Counted from the stretch's first letter, positions 10,419-20,159 are shown. The stretch is DNA of 42,561 nucleotides from Zopfochytrium polystomum (GCA_025765615.1 JAIVFJ010000426.1:1-42561), one strand, 5' to 3'. Made by a program: numbers and translations. The notes: generated from the letters alone by a model not told the origin.

Positions 10419-12055
10419 TCAACGCCGGGCGCTGCTGGCAGTACGCGCAGCAGAGGTAGAAGTAGAGTGAGAGCTCAAGGAGCCAGTAACAGCGGAAGAG
10501 TAAGTTGGTGAGGTGTGACTCATGGGGACATCACGGTTGGGGGAAGCAGATGGAGTAGTGTCACAAGAGGATCGAAGGGGGCTGTGGGCACGAGGAGCCC
10601 CATGCGAAAGGAGGGCCTGCTCGACAGATTGCTGCGCATAGGGTAGGAGTGCGTTTACCACCTCAGAACGAAAACGGGTATGGATTTCGGCGACAGCGTT
10701 GTCAATCTGAGTCTGGACAGCACTCAGAACGGAGCCGTCTCGGTGTTCAAGGGTGGTGAGGCGTTCGCTGATAGAGCTGATGCTGTCAGAATGGTTGGAA
10801 ATATTTCGACGGACAGTCTCCAAGGCCGACGACATTTCGCGCAGGGCTGTCTGCTGGTCATTGCTAATAGAGTTGGCAATATTCTGTTGCTCTGTGCGAA
10901 AGGCCACGAGTTCCGAGGTTTGTGTCTGCGCAACCTTCTGCTGGTGGGTCGCGTGCTGCGTAATCAGACTACGCATGTCGTTCATGAATTGAGCCATTTC
11001 CAAGAAAGCTGCCTGATGGGGGGGGGAAGGAGGGGGAGGGGCCACGGTCGAATCAGCAGGAGGGGGTTGGGGTACAGTGCTAATATTGGGGACGGGTCGA
11101 GGGCGGGGGCAAGTTGGTGCGTGCTGCGAGCGTGCAGGTTGCAGTGAGGTGTTCAGTAGAACCGCAGCGTTGACAGCAACGAAAGGGGGTACAGTCATCG
11201 TTTAGGTAGGGTTGAAAAGGGGTGGGGCGGCCATTAATGCGGATGGAGGTTCCGATGGAGAGAAGATCAGTGCGGTGGGGGAAAATCAAAAAGGCTTTGT
11301 TGGAGCGGCCAGCGGAGACGGAAGTGGGGTTGTAATAGCCAGGGTTGCGAATCAAGGTACACCCAAGGTTGCTTGCTAGAGGCCCAAATCAAAAGCAGTG
11401 AGTGATGAGGGAAGGTTGAAGAGGACGCCAGTACGAAAGTTTTCGTCAGTGATGCGAGATTCTCGTTGGGCCTGGGTTTCGCGGAGGCAGATTGCGACAC
11501 CAGCGCCTTCAACAAAGGCAAACGGGGGAAAGTTACAGGGCAGGTTGACGAAAAGAACGAAGGCACAGGTGGTGGCGTTAGTCTGGTTGTGGGTATAGGC
11601 AATATCAAGGATGTCGCCACTTTTACGGAGGAGGGAGCGGAGGGCGTAAGTGATAGAGGTTCTGTGAGAAGGGAAAGTGCCAGAAAGGACGCCCGGGGCA
11701 AGGTGTGTAACAAGAAGTATGTTGTTGAAATCCCGATTCTCCAAGTAAGTGGTTGCGTTGAACGGAGGAAGCCCGCGAGGCAGCCGGTTATAGAACACAG
11801 TGTGCTCTGTGAAGACGGAGGATTGGATCTCGGTGATGCGTTCCGTAGTTGGCTCCTCAGTGAGACTCAGAGTAAGGAAAGGAGGGTCGCGTGAAATGGT
11901 GATGGGCGCAGCGAGGGGATCGAGTTTGCGGCACAGGCTTGAGCGACCTCGTCGATAAGCGGTTGCCAGTTGTTGTTATTCGGGCTGGTCACGGAGATAC
12001 AAAGGAGATGACGGGTGGAGGAAGTCGTGACTGAGGGCACGATGGGCGCGTCCAT
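10419..12055 (-). pseudogene. LINE ORF1, zinc-knuckle nucleic-acid-binding protein (broken)
   Basis: The frame opens at an ATG at 12055 (MDAPIVPSVTT), 83 bases inside the element. It can be followed in four overlapping frames to a TGA at 10419. Frame changes fall near 11930, near 11380 and near 11090. A CCHC knuckle, CCQRCGSTEHLTATC (C-X2-C-X4-H-X4-C), lies near 11170-11135. It is followed by a Pro-rich linker and a long helical, probably coiled-coil region (TALREMSSALETVRRN) and a Ser-rich end. This order (globular N-terminus, knuckle, coiled coil) suits an ORF1 protein that binds the element RNA. A related fragment lies at about 20160-20450. Confidence 0.85.
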
Positions 12056-12138
12056 GTTTGCGGGGCGCAGTGGGCGATCGCGGATGCAAGGGCGGAGGTG
12101 ACAAGTCAGGCTCAGAGGAAGCGGTCCAAAACTCCTTC

Positions 12139-12155
12139 CCTTGGATGACCCATCC
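12139..12155. repeat. Target-site duplication, right copy
   Basis: CCTTGGATGACCCATCC is identical to 4682-4698 and directly abuts the element's 5' end at 12138. Confidence 0.95.
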
Positions 12156-12929
12156 GAGCTCGCCGTTTCCGGTGTTGCACTTGCCAGTTCACACTGCTTG
12201 CTCTCGAGTTCGTCGATAGCGTTTTTCCGAACTGGAATCCGTATTTATGACAAATTTCCTCCAGTGTTCCCGCAATACCCTTCCTGCTCCTTTTTCGACA
12301 AATTTTCCGTTTTCATCGCTGTGTCGTGAGGTGAATGGAAGGTAAAATTTTATGAGGTTCGGAGACCCTAAGATTTATCCGCACCGTTAGTCCACCTTGG
12401 GGACAGCCTCGGAGGTTGGCTGCTCGAGTGTCTCTGTGAGTCCATTCCATTTCGCTTTCTTGTTGGAGGAGCTGCGTCGCGATTTCATCGCTTAGTTTTT
12501 TCCTGTGGGGATTTTCCGTCTCGCCTTTCAGAAGAAATGGGGTTCCTGCTTCGGCTTCAATTTTGCTTTTTCTTGTTCAAGGAATTGTTGAAGTCCCATT
12601 TCTCCGACAGGGTTTTGGAGCATTCTTTTCCTGTCATCGCTTACTTCTATAAACCCACCCGCTCAAAACGTGACTTTCTAAAAACCAATCTACGATGCTC
12701 CCTTCCGTCGTTGCCGCGATATCGGTATCACTAAATTTCGAGAACTTTCCTCTTTCTTTGAGCAGTCGCTAGTGAGCGACGATCGTTCCATCTCCTCGTG
12801 TTGCTATGTGAACTATTCCGTCGGCGCCTTGGCCTATTTTTTCGCCAAGACTCACAGCCTTGGATAATATATTTCAGTAGAAGCTGAATGCATATTTCTA
12901 TGAAATCGGAGACCCCTTACCTTCGGATT

Positions 12930-13406
12930 TTGCGTCAGCGGCTTCGAGCGTTGCGGGCGCCTGCGCTACTGGAACCTTGTCAGGGCCAGAAGCAGATGTG
13001 ATCGGGAGCGATGGCAAAGAGGAGCCGAATGGCTTCGGCTATCGGGTCGATCGAGCTTTGCGCTCCCGTCAAAGCGGCTGGCACATCTGGAGGAAGTGAT
13101 TATGGGGACCCGCCCGAGGGTGGCTGTGGCTGTGTTAAAGACGACCCGTCTGAGCTTAAACATGAGCTTTGCGGAGCCGCAAGCGGATGCGCTGAGTCGG
13201 CTGTCGGGGCTGGTGCACCGTGTGCGCCAGGATTCGATTGTGTTGCGTCGGCGGAAGCTGACATCACCGAAAGTGCAAGAAGAACGGTGAGGGCGGTGAT
13301 GAGGGTTAATGTACTACGCGTGCGGGAACGAACGCCCCAGCTCGTATTAGTGAGTGGAGAATCTTCCGGGCGTGGGACCGCGAGCTAGTTGTGTGGAGTG
13401 CAGCAT
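12930..13406 (-). pseudogene. Possible broken gene for a secreted Ser/Pro/Ala-rich protein
   Basis: An ATG at 13406 has a plausible leader but meets a stop after about 20 codons. Shifting by one base gives a frame with a clear signal-peptide shape: basic RSRTRST, then hydrophobic LTLITALTVLLALSVMSA, then SADATQ. This is followed by Ala/Pro/Ser-rich sequence to a stop near 13095. A further open piece in another frame runs to a good splice donor (GTAAGG) near 12930. I found no continuation beyond that donor. This may be a decayed gene, a gene with an unrecognised intron, or chance. The function is unknown. Confidence 0.28.
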
Positions 13407-14014
13407 TATTTCGGAATCGGTTTGTTCTTGTTTTGTGTCTGTGTCTGTGCCTCATTTCTGTGGATGGTTTGATGGTGCCACCGGGCCATCAGTAAAGCCA
13501 CCGACGGCTGTTGGTCTGCAAAAAAGGGTGGCGTTCTGTGAAAGCGGGACGTGCCAGCTTCGACTTCCGAAACGGAGATACTGTCGGTCCAAGTGATCGA
13601 CCCCAGCCCCCCGCCAAACCGTGATGCAGTCAGTAGCGCAACCGCACCACGATCCGATCATAAGCACTTTGGCTGTTTCTCCCCAGCGTTCTTTCGGTCG
13701 CTCTGTCCTTGGTGCAAGCTGTTGTGTACGGATTTGAATCAGGCAGAGTACTGGCACGAAGCAGGTGCGCGAGACATCGGGGTAAAAGCGGAGGCGATGG
13801 ACAGCATCACGTAATCTCACGAACCACAGTGGCACAGACGGGATAGGGAGGTCAAACCATTGGCTCAATTATACTCCTGAATAGTACTTCTTATCGGTTC
13901 GTGCCTTCACTTGGATTCATATTGTTCGCATGGACTAATGGAGAAAAATCGAAGGGCAAGCCATTGTTGACAAGGTCCTCACACGGAAGTACCCGACGAG
14001 AATCGTGGGGACCT

Positions 14015-14031
14015 CGCGGATTTGAACCGCG
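14015..14031 (-). other. Lone tRNA T-arm-like sequence
   Basis: On the minus strand CGCGG-TTCAAAT-CCGCG forms a perfect 5-bp stem with a 7-base loop, and GGTTCAAATCC matches the B-box consensus of Pol III genes. The next bases (AGGTCCC) could be the 3' side of an acceptor stem. I found no matching 5' acceptor, D-arm or anticodon arm upstream, so this is at most a tRNA or tRNA-derived fragment. Confidence 0.5.
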
Positions 14032-14137
14032 CCTTAATTACACCATTTGTTTACCCCGAGTCTATTTTTGATTCGATTTGTGCTCACACCCAGGGATTTC
14101 ATGTAAAGAAGGCTCGGGCACGCGGAGACGGAAGTGA

Positions 14138-14197
14138 GCGCTCTGTCGCCTTGTTGGGTGGACAGTGCTGAGTGAGATCATTAAGAAGTTGACTTCA
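14138..14197. repeat. 60-base direct repeat, copy 1
   Basis: This copy shares GCTCTGTCGC at its left end and TGCTGAGTGAGATCATTAAG plus AAGTTGACTTCA at its right end with copy 2, exactly 180 bases downstream. The middle parts have diverged. Confidence 0.75.
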
Positions 14198-14317
14198 AGG
14201 GAGGAGGCCAATGGCGAGAAGACAAAAGCGGCCCCACGAAAATGGACGACCCCACGAAATTCCCAAAAATATACCGAAGAGTGGCCCGAGAAAAGTCCGA
14301 TTGGTGCGTCGGGACTG

Positions 14318-14377
14318 AACGCTCTGTCGCTTCACTGGTGGAAGGTGCTGAGTGAGATCATTAAGAAGTTGACTTCA
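14318..14377. repeat. 60-base direct repeat, copy 2
   Basis: Second copy of the repeat at 14138-14197. The offset is 180 bases. The right-hand 30 bases are identical between copies. Confidence 0.75.
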
Positions 14378-14589
14378 CGATCAGTGGGCGACTGCGGAGG
14401 GGAAGACAGGCCCATTCATGTTCACAGCTCGAAAGTTCGGAGGGAAAACATCCGCATCTCTTCTCTACTTCTCTTGGCAGTAAGGACTGTTCGCCATGCG
14501 TCAGGGCAGCCTACTCTCAGATTCTTGACTCGATAAGGCCCTGCAATTTTCTCCATTCATCGGCAACCCAATACCGGAATAACTCCAAT

Positions 14590-16646
14590 ATGACCTCTGA
14601 TTTCGACTCCAACTCTGACTTTGCCATGACAACCATCGCAAGCATCCCGGCATCCGCCCTAGGAAAGGCGTCTACGCTTGCCGAACCCACATTCGTCGTC
14701 GCAGCGGAAAGCCGCCCGCCCACCATGACCACCTTTTCTGACGAGGAGCAAGCCATCGTATCAACTGGTGTCGAGGCTCCCCAGTCGACGAAATTAGCCG
14801 TGGACGACGACTTTATCAAAGTACCCCTCGGGCGCGTCCAGTTCACCGTTGTCTTTTTCGGGCTCGTGGTTGCGGTTCTGCTAGCTGCGCTTGACCAGAC
14901 TATCGTGTCGACCATCCTCAAGGTCGTCGTCGCCGACCTTGGGAAGCAGGAGCTTTTCTCATGGGTCGGATCGGCATACCTGATAACGGGGACGTCTTTC
15001 TCTTTGCTGTAAGTTTTGTGCATGATTTTTCACCGGTGATGTGTTCTAAAGAAATGGTCAACAGATACGGGCGAATGTCGGATATCTTTGGACGACAGTG
15101 GGTCTTTGTGATAGCCATCGCATTGTTTGAAGTAGGCTCGGCCATATGTGGTGTGGCGAACACAATGGAGCTTCTGATTGTTGGACGCGCTGTCGCCGGA
15201 GTCGGTGAGTGCTGGTCGTTGGTGGAAATATTTTACTGTTTCGCTCACAATATTCTCAACAACAGGTGGCGGCGGAATATTTTCCATGGTCCTCATCATT
15301 GTCACCGATATAGTCTCGTTTGGCGACAGAGGTACTAATATATTGTCATAACACTGCAAATCCACCTCTCATTTCGCTTTTCAGGCAAATACCAAGGCGT
15401 CATCGGTGCTGGGTACGCTCTTGCATCAGTGATTGGTCCTCTCATTGGTGGTGGCTTTGCTGACCAGGGACTCTGGCGCTGGTGCTTCTTAATCAATCTT
15501 CCTGTGGGTGCCGTCACCATCATCCTTATCGTCTTCGCTCTCAAGGTTTCACCTGCGACCGGTTCTGTAGCAGACAAGATTCGCCAAATTGATTTCCTGG
15601 GCACCGGCCTCATCTTCTTTGGAGTTACCTGCTTTGTTACGCCGCTACAGCTCGCTGGTTCGACCTAGGAATGGAACTCGCCGCAGACAATCACCCTCCT
15701 CGTCGTAGCAGCCCTCATTCTGGTCGCATTTATCTATGTCGAGATGAAAGTGGCGAGGACTCCGATAGTGCCACCAGCGATGTTCACGACTCAGAATGTG
15801 CATGCCTTTTTGGTAATCGCCTTTTGCGTCGGCGCGATTTTCTTTGACTCTGTGTATTACATCGGGTAGGTGACAACATCTTGAGTCTCTTGACTTCATC
15901 GACCGCTGCCGCCATCGGATGCTGAATCTCGAATTCCCTCATAGCCTCTTTTTCCAAGTCAATTACGGCGTCTCCGCCACCTCCGCAGGCCTTAGCACGA
16001 TTCCTCTCGTCCTCGGCGTCACCTCTCTCGCCATCGCCTCTGGCCAAATCGTCTCCCGCGTCGGCGGCTTCCACACCTTCCTCTTCGTCGGCGGAACCTT
16101 CTCAACGGCCGGCCTCGTCGCAACCTCCTTCCTCACCCCGTCCGCGACCCTCGCCGCCCGCGTCTGCTTCCTCCTCCTCCTCGGCCTCGGCCTCGGCTGC
16201 CTCATCCAGATCCGCATCATCGGCCTCCGGCCTCCGTCGACCCGTCCAAAATCGCCGTCGTCACCGCTGTCTCGCAGTTCATGCAGTCGCTCGGCGGTGC
16301 CGTCGGTATCGCTGTGACGGGGACCGCGCTCAACAACTTGCTGTCAGCGCAGATCGACGCCCGCCCCGCGCTGCTTTCGGTCCTCGGTGCGTCCCCGGCG
16401 CTGAGCGTGATCCCGAGGTCGGAGGTCGTCGCGTTGAGGGAGGCGTTGGGGGCTGCCGCGGCGGAGGGGGCTGTGCCGGGGGCGGCGGAGGCGTTGGCCG
16501 AGCTGTTGGACTCGTTCACGGTTGCGTACGCGGATGTGTTTCGCTTGCATGTCGTGTTTTCGGGGCTGATTTTGGTTGCGGCGATGTTCGTGAGGCGGTC
16601 GCATATCCGCGGGGCAAGGGGCAGCCGCGGAGCGAGCAACGCGTAA
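14590..16646 (+). pseudogene. DHA2-type (14-TM) MFS drug:H+ antiporter, inactivated
   Basis: Five exons fit GT-AG introns and phase: 14590-15008, 15065-15204, 15266-15331, 15385-15865 and 15945-16646. After a hydrophilic N-terminus of about 80 residues comes the first membrane segment, then LDQTIVSTILKVV, motif A (YGRMSDIFGRQ) and GRAVAGVGGGGIFS. Next is motif C (GYALASVIGPLIGGGFADQG) followed by LWRWCFLINLPVG, a DHA2 signature set. Related proteins export drugs or other small molecules across the plasma membrane. Two lesions break it. An in-frame TAG at 15666-15668 falls in a conserved position just before EWNSP. One base is missing near 16225, after GCLIQIRIIGL, and the frame resumes with VDPSKIAVVTAVS. 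With that base restored the exon lengths sum to a multiple of three. The family is certain; loss of function is likely unless the lesions are assembly errors. Confidence 0.85.
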
Positions 16647-16724
16647 ATTTGTGGTGTCAAAATAAGCGAACTTCTTCTTGAAAGCCATAAATTGGATTAA
16701 AATTTAAACAACATACTCAGTTTA

Positions 16725-16784
16725 GTCAGGAAGCAGCAAGAAGTTTTATCATTGGTCATGCCTTCTTGCAAATAGCAGTCGTAG
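16725..16784. repeat. Flanking direct repeat, copy 1
   Basis: GTCAGGAAGCAGCAAG, then GGTCATGCCTTCTTGCAAAT and AGCAGTCGTAG, recur at 18362-18418. The two copies sit at either side of the F-box/WD40 pseudogene. Copy 1 overlaps its 3' end. Confidence 0.75.
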
Positions 16785-18137
16785 GAATGGGGAAGACGGA
16801 GAAGAGGTGGCGGCGACTTGAGCGACTGGCCACGGGTTGCCGTTAGAATGCCCGCGAGACGTGCCAAAGGAGTCTGTTTGATCTCCTCCAAAACCGCCAT
16901 AGAAAACGAGCAACGATGCCGTTAAGGACCAATCTGTTGACCTCACAAGACGAAGACAGCGATTTTGAGTCCATCTGAATAATTCCTCGTGGTGTTTCGA
17001 AAGTCCTCATATGTCTACCAGATTCAATGTCCCACACGTCTATAGACTCGATGGAGGTGTTTCGAAGTCCAGCAAGCAAGCCGATTTCCGCTCAGCCGCG
17101 TGGCGACAACACCAAAGGCCCCTTGCAGAATGCATAAGAGCCTACCATTCAGCACGTTCCAAACATATCTCTCTCTTTCCTGCAAGAAAAGGGCGGCGAC
17201 TCGAGTTCCCTCAAACCGAAGGGCCGCAGCCCCTATTGTCCCGCCAATATTCCCACCTGCGATGGTCTTCTTGCAGAGGCCCGTTACCGCGTCCAAATTG
17301 TGAGGGAATGGTCAGTCGAAAGCACTGCAAAGCTGTCCGCGGAGAGATCAATAGCAGCGACATTGGATGGCTGAAACTCGCTACTTTGGATCAATGCCCC
17401 ATCGAAACGATTCCAAGTTTTCACTGCGCTCTTTCCAAAGAAAGCAATGATGCATTTAGAGTTGAGTCGAACGCGTGCAACAAGGGAATCAATCGAACCC
17501 CCAAGCACGAGCTTGCACGCGCCTGTGGCAGTGTCCCACAGCCGAACCGTTCTGTCAAGAGAGCCGGTGACAACGCGCGAGCCATTTTCATCGACGTCTG
17601 CAGTCAAGGACCACAGCCGATGGCCCCTCAGCACGCGGATCTCCTCCGCTGAAAATCGCTTGAGCAGTCGGACTGTCCCGTCAAAGGAGCTGGCGACGAC
17701 GAAATTGGGGTGGAGCGCGACAATGTCGTTGGGGTACGGGTACCGGAGCTCATGGACGACGGGTTGCCCGCGCTTCCACCGGTCGTCCAGCGCCACTCGG
17801 TGTTCAAACAGCTTTTTCCAGGGAACGGGCGCGATCGGCATGCTGCTGGCGCCGCCGGTCGCTGATGTACTGTCCCTGGCCATGGACGCTTGGGCCGAGT
17901 CCGCCCGCGATCTCGGCATCGGCCAGCGAGCGAGGAAAAGCGACCGCCTCAGATCTCTGCCGCCGCGCGGCGAGAGAAGAATGCCGAGACGCGGGCGAGG
18001 CGGGCGAGCGTACGGTGGTCGGGGATGAACTTCAGCAGCCGGTCGACCAGCTCGGGTGGGAGGCCGGACAGGCCAGCGCGATCGGTGGCTTTGGCGGTCG
18101 GCGGCGCAGTGACGCGATCAGCAGCGCCAGACTCCAT
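16749..18137 (-). pseudogene. F-box/WD40-repeat protein, broken (copy 1)
   Basis: The ATG at 18137 opens an F-box: GLSGLPPELVDRLLKFIPDH, then RTLARLARVSAFFSRR. F-box proteins of this build recruit substrates to SCF ubiquitin ligases, using WD40 repeats as the substrate platform. WD-type blades follow, with VVASSFDGTVRLLKRF, RVVTGSLDRTVRLWDTATGA and LSTDHSLTIW. The frame breaks after RAAAEI near 17950 (one base missing), after SLTIW near 17300 (one G missing, since copy 2 at the same site keeps TTTGGGACGC), and near 17075 (four extra bases relative to copy 2). The last frame is unclear. Comparison with the second copy at 20640-21793 supports real decay over random error at two of these sites. 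Confidence 0.75.
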
Positions 18138-18300
18138 CCCTCTGCTGCGGCTGCGATTTCAACAAGCGGGCAAATCTTGTCTATCTCAGCCAAGTGGGTG
18201 GAACTCAAAAAGCGAGGAGGAAAGGGTGCGGGTTAGGAATCCAGTTTGGCAGCGGAAAAGGTGCAAGCGTGGAAGAAAGCTTGCTTCTGCCGATTTACCA

Positions 18301-18484
18301 TTCTGGGTCAATTTCGCAACGAATGAAATGGGACATAAATGGCGAATATTATTGCTGTTTTGTCAGGAAGCAGCAAGTTTGATGGTCGGTCATGCCTTCT
18401 GGCAAATAGCAGTCGTAGTTTCCATACTGGGTCGATTTCACAACCAATGAAATAGGACATAAACCGATGGCAATATTATTGCTC
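18301..18484. repeat. Direct repeat of about 60 bases, period 123
   Basis: TTCTGGGTCAATTTCGCAAC (18301) and the following ATGAAATGGGACATAAA and AATATTATTGCT recur from about 18424 with a few changes (ACTGGGTCGATTTCACAAC, ATGAAATAGGACATAAA). The copy of the flanking repeat (18362-18418) lies between them, so a larger unit was probably duplicated. Confidence 0.7.
18362..18418. repeat. Flanking direct repeat, copy 2
   Basis: Counterpart of 16725-16784, about 57 bases with a few indels. It lies upstream of the F-box/WD40 pseudogene start at 18137, so it resembles a stray piece of that gene's 3' end. Confidence 0.75.
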
Positions 18485-19339
18485 TACACACTGTATTTTC
18501 GCAATCGATGACAAAAAAACTAACACGAGCGAAAGGCGTAAAATGGACCATAGACAATACTAGCGGTGTCGACATTCACTGACATCAGTGTGCGTCCGGC
18601 ACTACTCGCGGACTTCCTCTCCAAAATCGTTTTTCAGATACTCGTCATCTGTCTCCTCGCCGTGTTGGACGGTTTTTTCTGGCCGCAATCGCCGCCTCGC
18701 GCCACCCTCGCGCCGGCGTCACATGGTGCCACCCGCATTGGCCGGGCGGTCCAAGCAAAACCGATCGTGTTTGATGAGTAGTGGCTTTCGCAAATCCTTT
18801 GTTCCTCATCTTCGCGGGGACAGCCGATCAGCTTTTTCACGCCTCGAGACGGCGGCGTCGAGCAGACGCGGCCGGACACGGGGTCCTGATATTCGGGTTG
18901 GGAAAGTACTGTTTATCAGCATACCTTGACCCGTCATAGTGCTGTGTTCGCGGGTTCGCAATTATTTTGCGCCCACATATTAATTTTAATAACGATAGCG
19001 ATTACCCACGTCTTTCCCGTCACACACGCTCTCCACTTCTGTCCATACTACTCTTTTGTATTCAAGTAATAGCCTTGCTCCACCTCAAGTCGCGACTTTC
19101 CCAGCCCCGGCACATGATAGTCATGATAGTGGAGGTGTCCCCATCCCCAACTCCATGCGAGCTGGGCCTAAATGTCTCCCGATTCTCAATTGATGATATT
19201 ATTGCCGCTACCACCACTTTGGGAGACATAGGCAAACGATTTTGTTTTTTCCAAAACTGCAATATTATAAGAATAATGTGAGTCAGACGGCAAAAAAAAA
19301 AAAAAAAAAAAAAAAAAAAGTGGGGAGATAAAAGAAAAA
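18419..19339. other. Gene-poor interval
   Basis: I see no supported gene. The interval is AT-rich compared with the genes. It ends with a 28-base A tract at 19292-19319, 20 bases before the next start codon. Confidence 0.45.
19292..19319 (+). repeat. 28-base A tract
   Basis: A pure A run lies 20 bases upstream of the ATG at 19340. It could be a promoter poly(dA:dT) tract or the tail of a plus-strand retro-insertion. I found no duplicated target site next to it. Confidence 0.6.
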
Positions 19340-19888
19340 ATGCTTTCGACCTCGAGCCTTGTCAGCAGCGCCGCCCACGACTGCGACGCACATGAGGCGT
19401 ATGCCTCTCCCGACGAGGCCGTCGCCCTTGTGCGAGAAATCCTTCCAAGCCTCACCGCCCACGAGGCCAACATGCTTCGACGCTGCCTCGACCCGAAGAG
19501 GAAGGACGCCGGCGGCGGCAGCGGCAGCGGCTGCTCCGACGTCGACCCTGTCCTTGCCGTAAAGATCAACCCAGCCTGGGTTGCGGTCCACGGGCAGCCC
19601 GCCAACGCTGTCTTGGACAACATTGCACATTATCAACGGCTTCCGATGCTGCCCCGCCGCGACGAGGATGCGCCCGGTTTTTTGTTTCACTTCGAGCGGT
19701 CGTCAGACATAGTGCGATGCCAGGCCGCCGTGGCCGCCGCTCACCCAGGGGCGTTTGCGATTTCGCCTGTGGCCGTGGCGCACGGAGCTTTGGGGCTCAG
19801 CGTCGAGCCAATGGCTTTTACGGCCATGATTCACAAGATTGACATTAAGCAGAGCGACGTTCACGTTTTCCGGTTCTTCTACTTTTGA
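19340..19888 (+). CDS. Unrecognised 182-residue protein
   Basis: A single open frame with the GC-rich third positions of its neighbours. The N-terminal part (DEAVALVREILPSLTAHEAN) looks helical and is followed by a Gly/Ser-rich linker. A mixed alpha/beta-looking part comes next (VLAVKINPAWVAVHGQPANA). The C-terminus is hydrophobic (HVFRFFYF). After the TGA at 19886-19888 the same frame stays open for about 40 codons, so a lost stop-side intron or a recent nonsense change is possible. I do not recognise a family. A competing minus-strand frame at 19703-20353 overlaps it, but part of that frame is antisense to a LINE fragment, so I prefer the plus strand. Confidence 0.4.
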   Translation: MLSTSSLVSSAAHDCDAHEAYASPDEAVALVREILPSLTAHEANMLRRCLDPKRKDAGGGSGSGCSDVDPVLAVKINPAWVAVHGQPANAVLDNIAHYQRLPMLPRRDEDAPGFLFHFERSSDIVRCQAAVAAAHPGAFAISPVAVAHGALGLSVEPMAFTAMIHKIDIKQSDVHVFRFFYF

Positions 19889-20159
19889 CGCTTGTTTGGT
19901 GATTTCTATTTCTTGCGGTTGAGCCATGTATTTCAAACGTGCGAAGGCCGCTTGAGCGAGATGAATAAATTCTTGTTGCCACATTTGAAATGAGTCTCCT
20001 CTTCGACTCTGACCGACGTCAGTCCGTCTGGCGGTCTTTTGGAGGATGGTGTATCCTAATCCCACGGCGATCACAGAGCCAGGCTTCGGTAGCTGAGGCT
20101 GTAAATTGAAATCTTCGTTGAGTGACTCCTGTCGATAACCAACAACCGCCTTCCAAAGT

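Larger units (their letters stand above)
4699..12138 (-). mobile_element. LINE-type non-LTR retrotransposon (Tad-like), degenerate
   Basis: This is a 7.44 kb element in minus orientation. In transcription order it has a 5' leader of about 83 bases, ORF1 with a zinc knuckle, a 43-base A tract, ORF2 (endonuclease, reverse transcriptase, RNase H, Pro-rich C-terminus with zinc knuckle), a 3' region of about 300 bases and a 31-base poly(A) tail at 4729-4699. Exact 17-base duplications flank it, so the whole unit arrived in one target-primed insertion and is full length or nearly so. The combination of ORF1 knuckle, apurinic-type endonuclease and RNase H fits the Tad1 group of fungal LINEs, but assignment to a clade needs a tree. 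ORF1 has at least three frameshifts and ORF2 about four plus a nonsense codon, so it cannot move on its own. The intact duplication suggests the insertion is not very ancient. Confidence 0.93.
12156..14589. other. Gene-poor interval with decayed features
   Basis: No intact gene is visible. The interval holds a possible broken secreted-protein gene (about 12930-13406, minus), a lone tRNA-like T-arm (14015-14031) and a 60-base direct repeat pair (14138-14197 and 14318-14377). The remainder is AT-richer and stop-dense in all frames. Confidence 0.5.

Noticed and set aside
4699..12138. Two separate retro-insertions, one ending at the internal A tract
   Set aside because: The single exact target-site duplication encloses both ORFs, so they arrived as one unit here. 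A template switch before insertion remains possible.
13990..14110. A complete tRNA gene on the minus strand
   Set aside because: Only the T-arm is present. No 5' acceptor strand, D-arm or anticodon arm can be paired upstream, even allowing an intron.
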